Origin: Allobosea sp. OK403
Lineage (GTDB): Bacteria; Pseudomonadota; Alphaproteobacteria; Rhizobiales; Beijerinckiaceae
Direction of reading: 5' to 3'
DNA: 64,000 nucleotides
Assembly (NCBI RefSeq): GCF_900113835.1
Contig: NZ_FOQV01000009.1
Coordinates: forward strand, 62,001 to 126,000
In this document: one piece after another, positions 7,899 through 15,371 of the stretch
Layout: each line of letters starts with the position of its first letter
Position numbering within the stretch: position 1 is the stretch's first letter
Notes under the pieces: model-generated
Told to the model about the DNA's origin: nothing
The model's input: the letters and a program-made list of their open reading frames with translations, nothing else
Databases searched by the model: none
Position numbers and translations under genes: made by a program

Positions 7899-10595
7899 CT
7901 AGCCGGGCTCGAGCCCACGCGCGGGCTGCCAGAATCCGCTCCAGACCGTGTCGCTCAAAGCTTGCCCTGCGGCGATCTCGGCTGCCCTCGCGCCGTTCGG
8001 CTCGCTGCTGGCGAGCGCCTCCCAGCCGATCGGCATGGCCACCGGAGCGCCCGGGCGGGCGCGTGTCGAATAGGGCGCGATCGCGGTGGCACCGCGCGCA
8101 TTGCGCAGATAGTCGATGAAGATCCGCCCCTTGCGGGCCTTCTTCGACAAGGTCGCGGTGTAACGCCTGGGATCGGCCTGCTCCATCGCCTTGGCGAAAT
8201 CGCGGGCGAAACCCTTGACCTCGACCCAATCGGCCCCGGGCTTCAGGGGAAGGACGACATGGAAGCCCTTGCCTCCGGAGGTCTTCAGGAAGCTGGTGAA
8301 ACCCAGCTCGCCGAGCCGTTCGCGGATGCTGAGCGCGGCTTCGCGCACGCGCTCGAGCGGCACGCCTTCGTCCGGATCGAGATCGAAGATGACCTGGTCG
8401 GGGGTCTCGATCGCGTCGATCGTCGCGCCCCAGACATGGATTTCGACCGTGCCGAGCTGGACCAGCGCGGCCAGCCCGTCAAAATCGCGGATATACAGCA
8501 GCTCCTCGCCATCCGTGTCGCGGCGTGTCGCGACCGCCTTGTTCAGGCCGGGGCCGGCATGCTTCTGGAAGAAGGCGTGGCCGGAGATGCCGTTGGGAGC
8601 GCGCAGCAGGCTGAGAGGCCGGTCGACGACGAAGGGCCGCATCAATGGCCAGACGGTCGCGTAGTAATCGAGGAGGCCCTGCTTGGTGAGCCCGATATCG
8701 GGCCAGAGCGGCTTGTCGGGGTTGCTGAGCCTGACCTCGGTCCGGGCTCGGGCCGGCGCCGCCCCGGGCTTTGTTGATATGGGCTTTGCCGACACGGCCT
8801 TGGCCTTCGAGGCCGCAGCCTTGGAGACCGGAGCTTTGGAGGGCGCCTTGGACGAAGCCGGCGTTTCCGCGACGACCTCGGTGGCGGGCTTGTCCTCGCG
8901 CAGGCCGAGGAAAGAAGCATGCCGCAGGGTTTTTGAGGCGGTCCAGGCGCGAAACTCGATCTCGCCGACGAGTTCGGGCTCGACCCAGACCACCTCACGG
9001 TCACGCCCGGCAGTTCCCGCGAAGGGCGGGTTTTCGGTTTTTATCGCATCGAGCCTGCGCTTGAGTGCGGCGGCGGATTTGCGGGTGAAGCCGGTCCCCA
9101 CGCGTCCCGCTGGCTGCAGCGCGCCATCGGCGTGATAGCCGAGCACGAGCGAGCCGAGCTCACGGCCCAGAGCATTGCGCGAAAAAGTGGGCACCGGTTT
9201 TTCGCTTGAGCAATGCTCTGAACTCCTGGAATCGATCACGTTTTTCGCATTCGGACGGAACCGTCCGAATGCGACGTGATCTGAGCCCTTCGACGGCACA
9301 TAGCCGGCGATGACGAATTCCTGGCGCTGGGTGCATTTCGATTTGATCCAGTCGCGCCCGCGGCCGCTGCGATAGGGCGCGTCGACCCGCTTGGAGACGA
9401 CGCCCTCCAGCCCCATGCGGCAGGCATGGCGCAGCATGGTCTGGCCGGGCTCGACGAAATGCTCGTTGTAGCGCAGTGGTCCATCGGGCGCGGCGCCCTG
9501 GAGCAGGACTTCGAGCTGCTCCTTGCGCGCCAGCAGCGGCTCGGCCCGCAGATCCTCACCGTCGAGATGCAGCAGGTCGAAGGCGAAGAAGACGAGGGCG
9601 CCGGTGCGTCCTTCCGCGAGCGCCTCCTGCAGCGCCGAGAAAGACGAAATCCCGGTCTCGCCCAGAGCCACGACCTCACCGTCGATCAAGGCGGTTTCGC
9701 AAGGCAGCTTCGCAAGAGCGTCCACAAGGGTTGTGCCGAAGCGCTCGGTCCAGTCGAGGCCCGAGCGGGTCGACAATCTCACTTCGTTGCTCCCTTGGCC
9801 GGCCTTGATCCGCGCTTGCAGCCGGTAACCGTCGAACTTGACCTCGTGCAGCCAGTTGTCCCCAACGGGTGGCTTGTCCCGCAGGGTCGCAAGGCAGGGC
9901 GCGACGAAAGGCGGAAGTGCCACGTCAGCTTTGGCCGTGCTCTTGACCGCGCGCCGTTTCGTGCCCGCCACCTTGTGGGCGCCCGCGCCGGGCCGCTTCG
10001 TCACCGGCCAGAGCTTCGTGCCATCCGCGCCGATCTCTTCGATGCTGCGCCCGGATTTCACCGAAAGCGGCGCGATTTCCAGGATATCCTCGTCATCCCC
10101 AGCGAATTCGTCCCGGACCTTGATCAGAAGCCAGTTATCGCGCTTTTCACCGCGCCGGGGTTTCAGCCGGACCAGATGCCATTGGCCGGCGAGCTTATGC
10201 CCTTCCAGCGTGAAGGCGAGATGGCCCTTGCTCATGCCGAAAGCGGGGTCGCCCTCGGGAAGCCACTGGCCTTCATCCCAGATGATGACCGAGCCGGCGC
10301 CATATTGACCCGCGGGTATGGTTCCCTCGAAGGCGCCATATTCGATCGGGTGGTCCTCGACATGCACGGCGAGGCGCTTGTCGTCGGGATCGAGACTGGG
10401 ACCGCGCGTCACGGCCCAGGACCAGAGCACGCCGTCATGTTCGAGCCTGAGGTCGTAATGCAGGCGGCGTGCCGCATGTTTGTGAATGACGAAGGCACCG
10501 CCCCGGCTTGCCGCCTTGTTGCGCGCCGCCGCGCCTTTCGGCTCCCCGGTGCGCGAAAAGTTCCGCTTGGCACGATAAAGCTCGAGACTGGCCAT
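7899..10595 (-). CDS. ligD: Multidomain DNA ligase D (end-joining)
   Basis: ATP-dependent ligase of non-homologous end joining, 898 residues. Order: 3'-phosphoesterase domain (about 1-170, HKHAARRLHYDLRLE), ligase domain (about 215-540, nucleotidyl-lysine motif EVKFDGY near residue 253), a long Ala/Ser/Lys-rich linker (about 575-620), and a primase-polymerase domain (about 625-898, metal motif DLDPDEG, TSGGKGFHVVLPLKP). It works with Ku, encoded just upstream on the same strand (18 bases between ku stop and ligD start). An extra segment of about 40 residues, roughly 435-476, interrupts the ligase OB-fold between GYVPSKGSD and LGSLVLGYH and is encoded by a palindromic repeat (see separate entry). 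The frame stays open through it. Confidence 0.95.
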   Translation of the reverse strand: MASLELYRAKRNFSRTGEPKGAAARNKAASRGGAFVIHKHAARRLHYDLRLEHDGVLWSWAVTRGPSLDPDDKRLAVHVEDHPIEYGAFEGTIPAGQYGAGSVIIWDEGQWLPEGDPAFGMSKGHLAFTLEGHKLAGQWHLVRLKPRRGEKRDNWLLIKVRDEFAGDDEDILEIAPLSVKSGRSIEEIGADGTKLWPVTKRPGAGAHKVAGTKRRAVKSTAKADVALPPFVAPCLATLRDKPPVGDNWLHEVKFDGYRLQARIKAGQGSNEVRLSTRSGLDWTERFGTTLVDALAKLPCETALIDGEVVALGETGISSFSALQEALAEGRTGALVFFAFDLLHLDGEDLRAEPLLARKEQLEVLLQGAAPDGPLRYNEHFVEPGQTMLRHACRMGLEGVVSKRVDAPYRSGRGRDWIKSKCTQRQEFVIAGYVPSKGSDHVAFGRFRPNAKNVIDSRSSEHCSSEKPVPTFSRNALGRELGSLVLGYHADGALQPAGRVGTGFTRKSAAALKRRLDAIKTENPPFAGTAGRDREVVWVEPELVGEIEFRAWTASKTLRHASFLGLREDKPATEVVAETPASSKAPSKAPVSKAAASKAKAVSAKPISTKPGAAPARARTEVRLSNPDKPLWPDIGLTKQGLLDYYATVWPLMRPFVVDRPLSLLRAPNGISGHAFFQKHAGPGLNKAVATRRDTDGEELLYIRDFDGLAALVQLGTVEIHVWGATIDAIETPDQVIFDLDPDEGVPLERVREAALSIRERLGELGFTSFLKTSGGKGFHVVLPLKPGADWVEVKGFARDFAKAMEQADPRRYTATLSKKARKGRIFIDYLRNARGATAIAPYSTRARPGAPVAMPIGWEALASSEPNGARAAEIAAGQALSDTVWSGFWQPARGLEPG
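9170..9283. repeat. Palindromic mosaic repeat inserted in frame within ligD
   Basis: Two adjoining hairpins: 9170-9218 (GAGCATTGC ... GCAATGCTC, with inner GCGAAAAA/TTTTTCGC arms around GTGGGCACCGG) and 9234-9281 (GATCACG ... CGTGATC enclosing the 13-bp arms CGCATTCGGACGG at 9246-9258 and 9261-9273). The GTGG-CACCGG-TTTTCGC core resembles the intergenic elements at 24944 and 34215. It codes for about 40 extra residues of LigD. Confidence 0.75.
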
Positions 10596-10613
10596 GGTCG
10601 CGGCCTCCGCCGA

Positions 10614-11543
10614 TCAGGCTCTTTTTCGGGTTTTGGCGGCCTTGCGGGGTTTGGCTGCGGACTTTTGAGCGGCCGCTTTCCCCGCTGGCGGAGCCTTCGA
10701 TGCAGGAATCTTCGATGCAGGAATCTTCGATGCGGGATGCTTTGCTGCAGGGCTCTCGGCTCCGCTGTCCCCGGCAAGGCTCTGCTTGAGCGCGTCGAAC
10801 AGGTTGACGACATTGGCCGGGCGTTCTGTCGCCTGCACCACCGGCGGCTTCTTGCCCTTCTGCTTGGCCTGGATCAGCTCCAGCAGCGCCGCCTCATATC
10901 CGTCCTCGAAATGGGAGGGGTCGAACGCCGCCTGTTTCTTGTCGATGATGTGGGTCGCCAGCTCGATCAGCTCCCGATCCAATTTGGCCTTGGCGAGGTC
11001 GGCAAAGACCTCGTCGGGCTTGCGCACCGTCTTGTCGTAGCGCAGCGTCGTCAGCAGCAGGCCCTTGTCGAAGGGCTCGATCATCACCGGGCGCTCGCGG
11101 CGATACAGCACGATGCGCGCAATGCCTGCCTTGTCTTGCCGCGACATCGCCTCGCGGATGACCGCGAAGGCCTCTTCCGAGGCGTTGTCCGACGGGGTGA
11201 CGTAATAGGGCATGTCGAAATAGATCTGCGGAATATCGTTGCGGTCGACGAAATGCTCGATCGCCAGGGTGTGCGAGGATTCGATCTGAACCGCGTCGAT
11301 CTCATCCTCTTCGACCAGCAGATACTCATCGTCACCGATCTCGTAGCCCTTGACCTCATCCTCATCGGCCACCGGCTTGCCGGTGACGCTGTCGATATAT
11401 TGCCGGCGGACGGTGTTGCCGGTCTTGCGGTTCAGGATGCGGAACGAGACTTTCTCGCTGTGGTCCGTCGCACCAGTCAATTCGACGGCGCAGGAGACGA
11501 GCGAGAGCTTGAGATAGCCCTTCCAGGCGGGACGCGGAGCCAT
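10614..11543 (-). CDS. ku: Ku DNA end-binding protein
   Basis: Bacterial Ku homodimer subunit of 309 residues that binds DNA ends and recruits LigD. The core (about 1-255) starts MAPRPAWKGYLKLSLVSCAV and includes YEIGDDEYLLVEEDEIDAV and IARIVLYRRERPVMIEP, standard for the family. The C-terminal tail (about 260-309) is Lys/Ala/Pro-rich with repeated PASKI units and ends KPRKAAKTRKRA, as in extended rhizobial Ku proteins where the basic tail helps DNA binding. The repeated part comes from a 15-bp tandem repeat. The ATG overlaps the TAA of the preceding small gene (TAATG), suggesting coupling. Confidence 0.95.
   Translation of the reverse strand: MAPRPAWKGYLKLSLVSCAVELTGATDHSEKVSFRILNRKTGNTVRRQYIDSVTGKPVADEDEVKGYEIGDDEYLLVEEDEIDAVQIESSHTLAIEHFVDRNDIPQIYFDMPYYVTPSDNASEEAFAVIREAMSRQDKAGIARIVLYRRERPVMIEPFDKGLLLTTLRYDKTVRKPDEVFADLAKAKLDRELIELATHIIDKKQAAFDPSHFEDGYEAALLELIQAKQKGKKPPVVQATERPANVVNLFDALKQSLAGDSGAESPAAKHPASKIPASKIPASKAPPAGKAAAQKSAAKPRKAAKTRKRA
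10696..10740. repeat. 15-bp tandem repeat (x3) in the ku tail
   Basis: Units at 10696-10710, 10711-10725 (identical TTCGATGCAGGAATC) and a diverged third at 10726-10740. On the coding strand they give repeated K-I-P-A-S units. Length is a multiple of three so the frame is kept. Confidence 0.85.
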
Positions 11544-11848
11544 TATGCAGCCTCCCGTCGCGGGGGGTTGCCGCCACGCCGGGACGCATCTTTCCGCGAC
11601 AGATTTTGCCGGGAGAGAGTCTTCCCAGACAGGTCCTGCCGGGACAGATCCTGCCGGGACAGAGCCTCGGCGCGATTGAGATCGTCCTGCGTGAACACCG
11701 GGACCGGGTCGGTCAGGATGGCGGTGAGCACATTACGATCGAGCTGGCCGTTGGCGATGACGAAGGCGAGCGTGTCGCGCGTCTCGCGCTCGGCGCGAAG
11801 CTGCGCAACCAGAGCCGCGATCAACCTGTCCTTTGCCGTCAGATGCAT
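11543..11848 (-). CDS. Small hypothetical protein with pentapeptide-length C-terminal repeats, upstream of ku
   Basis: Predicted protein of 101 residues from MHLTAKDRLIAALVAQL. The N-terminal half is mostly helical (AQLRAERETRDTLAFVIANGQLDRNVLTAIL); the C-terminal part holds five-residue units (LSRQD, LSRQD, LSGKT, LSRQN, LSRKD). The start at 11848 has a good ribosome-binding site (GGGAGTGG); an upstream in-frame ATG at 11893 is less likely. Its TAA overlaps the ku ATG by one base (TAATG), the best evidence that it is real and part of the end-joining operon. No known family recognised; any role in repair is inference from position. Confidence 0.65.
   Translation of the reverse strand: MHLTAKDRLIAALVAQLRAERETRDTLAFVIANGQLDRNVLTAILTDPVPVFTQDDLNRAEALSRQDLSRQDLSGKTLSRQNLSRKDASRRGGNPPRREAA
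11594..11668. repeat. 15-bp tandem repeat (x5) in the gene upstream of ku
   Basis: Five consecutive 15-bp units starting 11594, 11609, 11624, 11639 and 11654, best unit CCGGGACAGATCCTG. They are read in frame by the minus-strand gene as LSRQD-like pentapeptides. The two middle-right units are nearly identical; outer ones are diverged. Confidence 0.85.
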
Positions 11849-11950
11849 AACGCCACTCCCGAAGAGGCCCACCCCTTTCAACGTGCCTCGCACGGGGCTG
11901 TTCCCAGGCGAGTGCTAAAGGCGAACCACTGCTGCTCTGTGATGCGAATG

Positions 11951-12004
11951 TCTTCGGTTGCCCAAGGCTCTTCAGTTGCCCAAGCCTCTTCAGTCGCCCA
12001 AGGC
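11951..12004. repeat. 18-bp tandem repeat (x3), intergenic
   Basis: Units at 11951, 11969 and 11987, consensus TCTTCAGTTGCCCAAGGC, with one to three differences each. It lies between the small gene upstream of ku and the 24-residue membrane peptide gene at 12072-12146. No convincing reading frame crosses it, so this copy is probably non-coding. Confidence 0.8.
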
Positions 12005-12071
12005 GCGGCGAAATCCAAGATCCATCAGGGTGTGTGCTTGGGCACTCCGGCAAGATCGCTCTGTCGCGCAC

Positions 12072-12146
12072 CTAGCGGAACAAGGCCAGGAGAATAATGA
12101 TCGGCAGGGGAACTCCCAACATCCAAAGTAATATGCTGCGTCCCAT
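12072..12146 (-). CDS. 24-residue single-span membrane peptide
   Basis: A very short gene with a near-perfect ribosome-binding site (AGGAGG, seven bases before the ATG). The product MGRSILLWMLGVPLPIIIL then LALFR is almost entirely hydrophobic with a Gly/Pro centre and a terminal Arg, fitting one membrane span. Similar tiny proteins are common in Hyphomicrobiales genomes, though usually left unannotated. It is divergent from the similar-sized peptide gene at 12286. Function unknown. Confidence 0.6.
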   Translation of the reverse strand: MGRSILLWMLGVPLPIIILLALFR

Positions 12147-12285
12147 GACCAAACCTCCTGCTAGATGACTGATCAACCCATCGCCTTCCTGAGTGTTTCA
12201 TTCATCGGGGTTCCGAAGGGAACTATGTGACCACTATGCTCGTTCAACAGAAGTCACATGCGTGACGATGCAACGGGAGGGCATC

Positions 12286-12360
12286 ATGGACGGTATCATT
12301 TATCTCGTCGGGCTTATCGTGGTCGTCTTGGCCATCCTTTCGTTCCTCGGCTTGCGATAG
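12286..12360 (+). CDS. 24-residue single-span membrane peptide
   Basis: Short gene with a strong ribosome-binding site (GGGAGG, five bases before ATG). The product starts MDGIIYLVGLIVVVLAILSF and ends LGLR: a short acidic N-end, one hydrophobic span and a terminal Arg. It ends 11 bases before the start of the membrane protein gene at 12372 on the same strand, so the two are probably co-transcribed. Function unknown; a helper peptide for the neighbouring membrane protein is a possibility. Confidence 0.6.
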   Translation: MDGIIYLVGLIVVVLAILSFLGLR

Positions 12361-12371
12361 GGGGCGGCATC

Positions 12372-13256
12372 ATGTCGATGGGCACAACTGACGTCGTCGT
12401 CGTCTCCCCAGCGACCGCCAAGGGCGGTTCGGACGGCTCCTATCTCGAATGGAGCGCCATTTTCGGTGGCGCCGTTCTTTCCGCAGCGATCACCACGGTG
12501 ATGGCCGCTTTCGGTTCGGCACTGGGCTTGTCGATGGTCTCGGCCGATACGGCGCGCTCCTCCAGCTTGATCGCTCTCACCATCGCCGGTGGCCTCTGGG
12601 CCATCTGGATCACGGTGTCGGCATGTTATGCCGGCGGCTATCTCGCAGGCCGCATGCGTCGCCCGGCCAGCGACGCCAGCGACCATGAACGCCATGTCCG
12701 GGACGGCGCGCACGGCTTGGTCGTCTGGGCTGCAGGGGCATTGCTGGTCACGATGATAGCAGGCTCGTCGCTATTGGGTGCAGCCAAGACAGCCGTCACT
12801 GGCGCAGCCGCGGCATCCGGGGGAGCAGCCGCCCTGATCAGCCAGCAGGCTGACCCGTTGGGCTCGGCACTGGATTCCGTCATGCGATCCACGGGAACGA
12901 TGCCCCCGACCGCGGGCGAGCGTGAGGAAGCCTCGCGGATCCTCTTGACCGGGCTGAGTTCCGGAAAGCTCGAACAGGCGGATCGCGACTACATCGCCAC
13001 GCGCGTCGCTGCCCGGATGAACATCCCGCAGCCCGAGGCCCAGAAGCGCGTCGATGATGCCTTCGCCAAGCTCGAACAGGCCAAGGAAGCCGCCAAGCAG
13101 GCCGCCGAGCGCGCGCGCAAGACGGCGGTCATCACGGCCTTCCTGACTGCGGCCGTGTTGATGCTTGGCGCTGCCGCGGCTTGGCTCGCTGCCCAACTGG
13201 GCGGAAAGCATCGCGACGAGGAAATGGATCTTAGCGCCTTGTTCGGCCGGCGGTGA
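12372..13256 (+). CDS. Hypothetical multi-span membrane protein
   Basis: Predicted protein of 294 residues. Start at 12372 (MSMGTTDVVVVSP) is preceded by GGGGGCGG. It has membrane segments at about 30-52 (WSAIFGGAVLSAAITTVMAA), 68-92, 122-150 and 255-277, and a periplasmic or cytosolic helical part about 175-250 rich in Glu/Lys/Ala (EQAKEAAKQAAERARKTA). The N-terminal W-S-A-I-F-G-G-A pattern recurs in uncharacterised envelope proteins of alphaproteobacteria. No catalytic motif seen. The small peptide gene just upstream and the cell-wall genes just downstream suggest an envelope role, by inference. Confidence 0.75.
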   Translation: MSMGTTDVVVVSPATAKGGSDGSYLEWSAIFGGAVLSAAITTVMAAFGSALGLSMVSADTARSSSLIALTIAGGLWAIWITVSACYAGGYLAGRMRRPASDASDHERHVRDGAHGLVVWAAGALLVTMIAGSSLLGAAKTAVTGAAAASGGAAALISQQADPLGSALDSVMRSTGTMPPTAGEREEASRILLTGLSSGKLEQADRDYIATRVAARMNIPQPEAQKRVDDAFAKLEQAKEAAKQAAERARKTAVITAFLTAAVLMLGAAAAWLAAQLGGKHRDEEMDLSALFGRR

Positions 13257-13354
13257 ACGAGTCCTGCCGGGCGAGGCTTTCGCGAGCCTTGCTCGGCGCT
13301 TCCTCAGTCCAGGCGCGTTCGGTGGATAGAGGTCGTTGGCTCAAGGGGGTTTCT

Positions 13355-14338
13355 ATGAGAACCGCTAATCTAGGCATGGCGATGCTGGCGGTGGTTCTGG
13401 GTCTGGGAACAAACGCAGTTCTCGCACTCACTGCCGATCAGATTAACCAGGTGACGTTCTCCGACCGGCAGCGCCAGTCGGGAGCCGGTCCGGATCCGTT
13501 TATCGTCAAGGCCCAGGTGCTGCTCAGTCGTCGCAGCGTGTCGCCAGGCGTCATCGACGGTGGCGGCGGTGAGAACTTTCGCAAGGCCGTCGCGCAGTTC
13601 CGACGTCAGGCGAACCTTGGCGGCGGCGATGAGATCGATGAGTTCACCTGGCTCGGCCTTGGGGGTGACAGCGCCAACGATGTCGTGTCCGAATACAAGC
13701 TCTCGGCAAAGGACATAGCGTACGACTTCGCCGACGCGATACCGCGCGACTATGCCAAGCAGGCCAAGATGAAGCGCCTCTCCTACACCAGCCCTGAGGA
13801 GATGCTGGGAGAGCGCTTCCACATGAGCGAGAAGCTATTGAGGGCGCTCAATCCCGGCGCGGATTTCTCGGCGGCAGGCGCGAGTCTCTTCGTGGTCTGG
13901 GCCGAACGCTCGCTCGAGAAGGGCAGCGCCCGGCGGGTCGACGCGATCAAGAGCACCGGGATGGTTGTCGTCTTCGCCGCGGATGACAAGGTTCTGGCGA
14001 GCTATCCGGCCACCATCGGCAGCGAGAACACCCCGTCTCCTACAGGCGAATACACGGTCGAGAGGGTGGCGAGGAATCCGAACTACACCTACGACCCCGG
14101 AAAGAACTTCCAGCAGGGCAAGAACACCGAGGTCCTCGTGCTCCCACCCGGCCCCAATGGCCCGGTCGGCACGATCTGGATTGCGCTGTCCAAGCCGACT
14201 TACGGAATCCACGGCACCCCTGAACCCTCGCAGGTCAGCAAGACGACGTCGCATGGCTGCGTGAGGCTGACGAACTGGGATGCGGAGGAACTCGCCGACC
14301 TGGTGAAGCCGGGTGTGCCCGTGCGCTTCGTGGACTGA
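13355..14338 (+). CDS. L,D-transpeptidase (YkuD domain), secreted
   Basis: Cell-wall enzyme of 327 residues that makes or edits 3-3 peptidoglycan cross-links, or attaches proteins to peptidoglycan. Start at 13355 (MRTANLGMAMLAVVLGLG) has a GGGGG ribosome-binding site and gives a signal peptide. A peptidoglycan-binding-like N-terminal region (VLLSRRSVSPGVIDG, AVAQFRRQANL) is followed by a LysM-like stretch and the YkuD domain, with the catalytic motif HGTPEP ... SHGCVRLTN around residue 300 (Cys nucleophile). It lies between the membrane protein gene and the extensin-like gene on the same strand. Confidence 0.92.
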   Translation: MRTANLGMAMLAVVLGLGTNAVLALTADQINQVTFSDRQRQSGAGPDPFIVKAQVLLSRRSVSPGVIDGGGGENFRKAVAQFRRQANLGGGDEIDEFTWLGLGGDSANDVVSEYKLSAKDIAYDFADAIPRDYAKQAKMKRLSYTSPEEMLGERFHMSEKLLRALNPGADFSAAGASLFVVWAERSLEKGSARRVDAIKSTGMVVVFAADDKVLASYPATIGSENTPSPTGEYTVERVARNPNYTYDPGKNFQQGKNTEVLVLPPGPNGPVGTIWIALSKPTYGIHGTPEPSQVSKTTSHGCVRLTNWDAEELADLVKPGVPVRFVD

Positions 14339-14342
14339 GTGC

Positions 14343-15146
14343 GTGCGTCTCCCCAGCCGGTATTGGCAAGCCGTCGCAATCTCGGTCGCATTGCTCGTGA
14401 GTCTTGTACCGGCCTTGTCTGCGCCGGCCGCTCCGGCTCGTGCCGTTGGGGTGAAACGATCAGTGCGCCCGCCGCAAACCTTGATAATCATGCCCCTGCC
14501 GCCACGGCGCCCGGCCGAGTTCGTAGCTGATCCTACGGCGACGACCGCCTCCTCTCCTTCGCAGGCGCAGATGCCGGAGAAACCACCGGGCCCATCAGCC
14601 TGCGTCGAGACGTTCAAGGAGCGCGGTGGCGTTGCACTCCCTCCGGCACCAGCCAGCAGCACGGGCGACTGCGGTATTGAGGATCCGGTCACGTTCGAGC
14701 GTATCGATAGGCCGGACGGATCCAAGGTCGAACTGGACAGCGCGATCACGGTCCGCTGCTCGTTTGGGCTCGAAGTCCTGGCATGGATTCGCGACGACCT
14801 CTCGGAGCTGGTCGCAGGCGAGAACGCCAAGCTCGCCACTCTGGCCGGGGTCGGCGGACATGCCTGTCGTCCCCGCAACGGTGTCGCGGGCGCTCTGATC
14901 AGCGAGCATGCCAGCGGCAACGCGCTGGATGTCAGCGCGTTGAAAATGCAGGACGGGCACATCATCCCGCTGGCTGGCCGTGACGCGGCGACGCTGTCGA
15001 TGCGCGGCGCGATCAGCAAGAGCGCCTGCGCAAGATTTATGACCGTGCTCGGGCCGGGATCCGACAGCGCCCATAAAGATCACCTCCACCTCGACATGCG
15101 CAAGCGCTCGCGCGACTTTCGGATCTGCCAATGGACGGTCGAGTAA
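14343..15146 (+). CDS. Extensin-like C-terminal domain protein, secreted
   Basis: Predicted protein of about 267 residues with a signal peptide (LPSRYWQAVAISVALLVSL) and a C-terminal extensin-like domain: CVETFKERGGVALPPAPA, HACRPRNG, SEHASGNALDVSAL, HKDHLHLDMRKR. The conserved His/Asp/Cys residues resemble peptidases of the LAS type, and the family is usually periplasmic. Start is uncertain: GTG at 14343 lies four bases after the upstream stop, and another in-frame GTG at 14313 would overlap the L,D-transpeptidase gene. Probably co-transcribed with it and acting on the cell wall. Confidence 0.82.
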   Translation: MRLPSRYWQAVAISVALLVSLVPALSAPAAPARAVGVKRSVRPPQTLIIMPLPPRRPAEFVADPTATTASSPSQAQMPEKPPGPSACVETFKERGGVALPPAPASSTGDCGIEDPVTFERIDRPDGSKVELDSAITVRCSFGLEVLAWIRDDLSELVAGENAKLATLAGVGGHACRPRNGVAGALISEHASGNALDVSALKMQDGHIIPLAGRDAATLSMRGAISKSACARFMTVLGPGSDSAHKDHLHLDMRKRSRDFRICQWTVE

Positions 15147-15371
15147 GCGAGCGCGTCTGACCAGCTTGCTCGCCGCTTTGCGCAAGCCGCCTCGGTCTGT
15201 GAGGATTGGATAACGCAGGGCAGCACTCGCGATAGGGCCGATGCAACTGGTGATGCTCGGGCCGGCGCGCGACCTTCATCCCCTCGGCGGGACAGGTCCG
15301 ATATGCGACATCGGTTCGGATCAGCCCTTGAGACGCGCTCCGCCCGCCCTGTGCCTCCCCCCGGTCTCTCC

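Noticed and set aside
7899..7920. GGGCTCGAGCCC hairpin as ligD terminator
   Set aside because: It lies inside the ligD coding end and has no T run.
9426..11918. Plus-strand frame of 830 codons opposite ligD and ku
   Set aside because: Shadow of two certain genes; no domain, no start signal.
11594..12004. Short repeats considered as a CRISPR array
   Set aside because: Units of 15 and 18 bp are directly adjacent with no spacers, and no cas gene is nearby.
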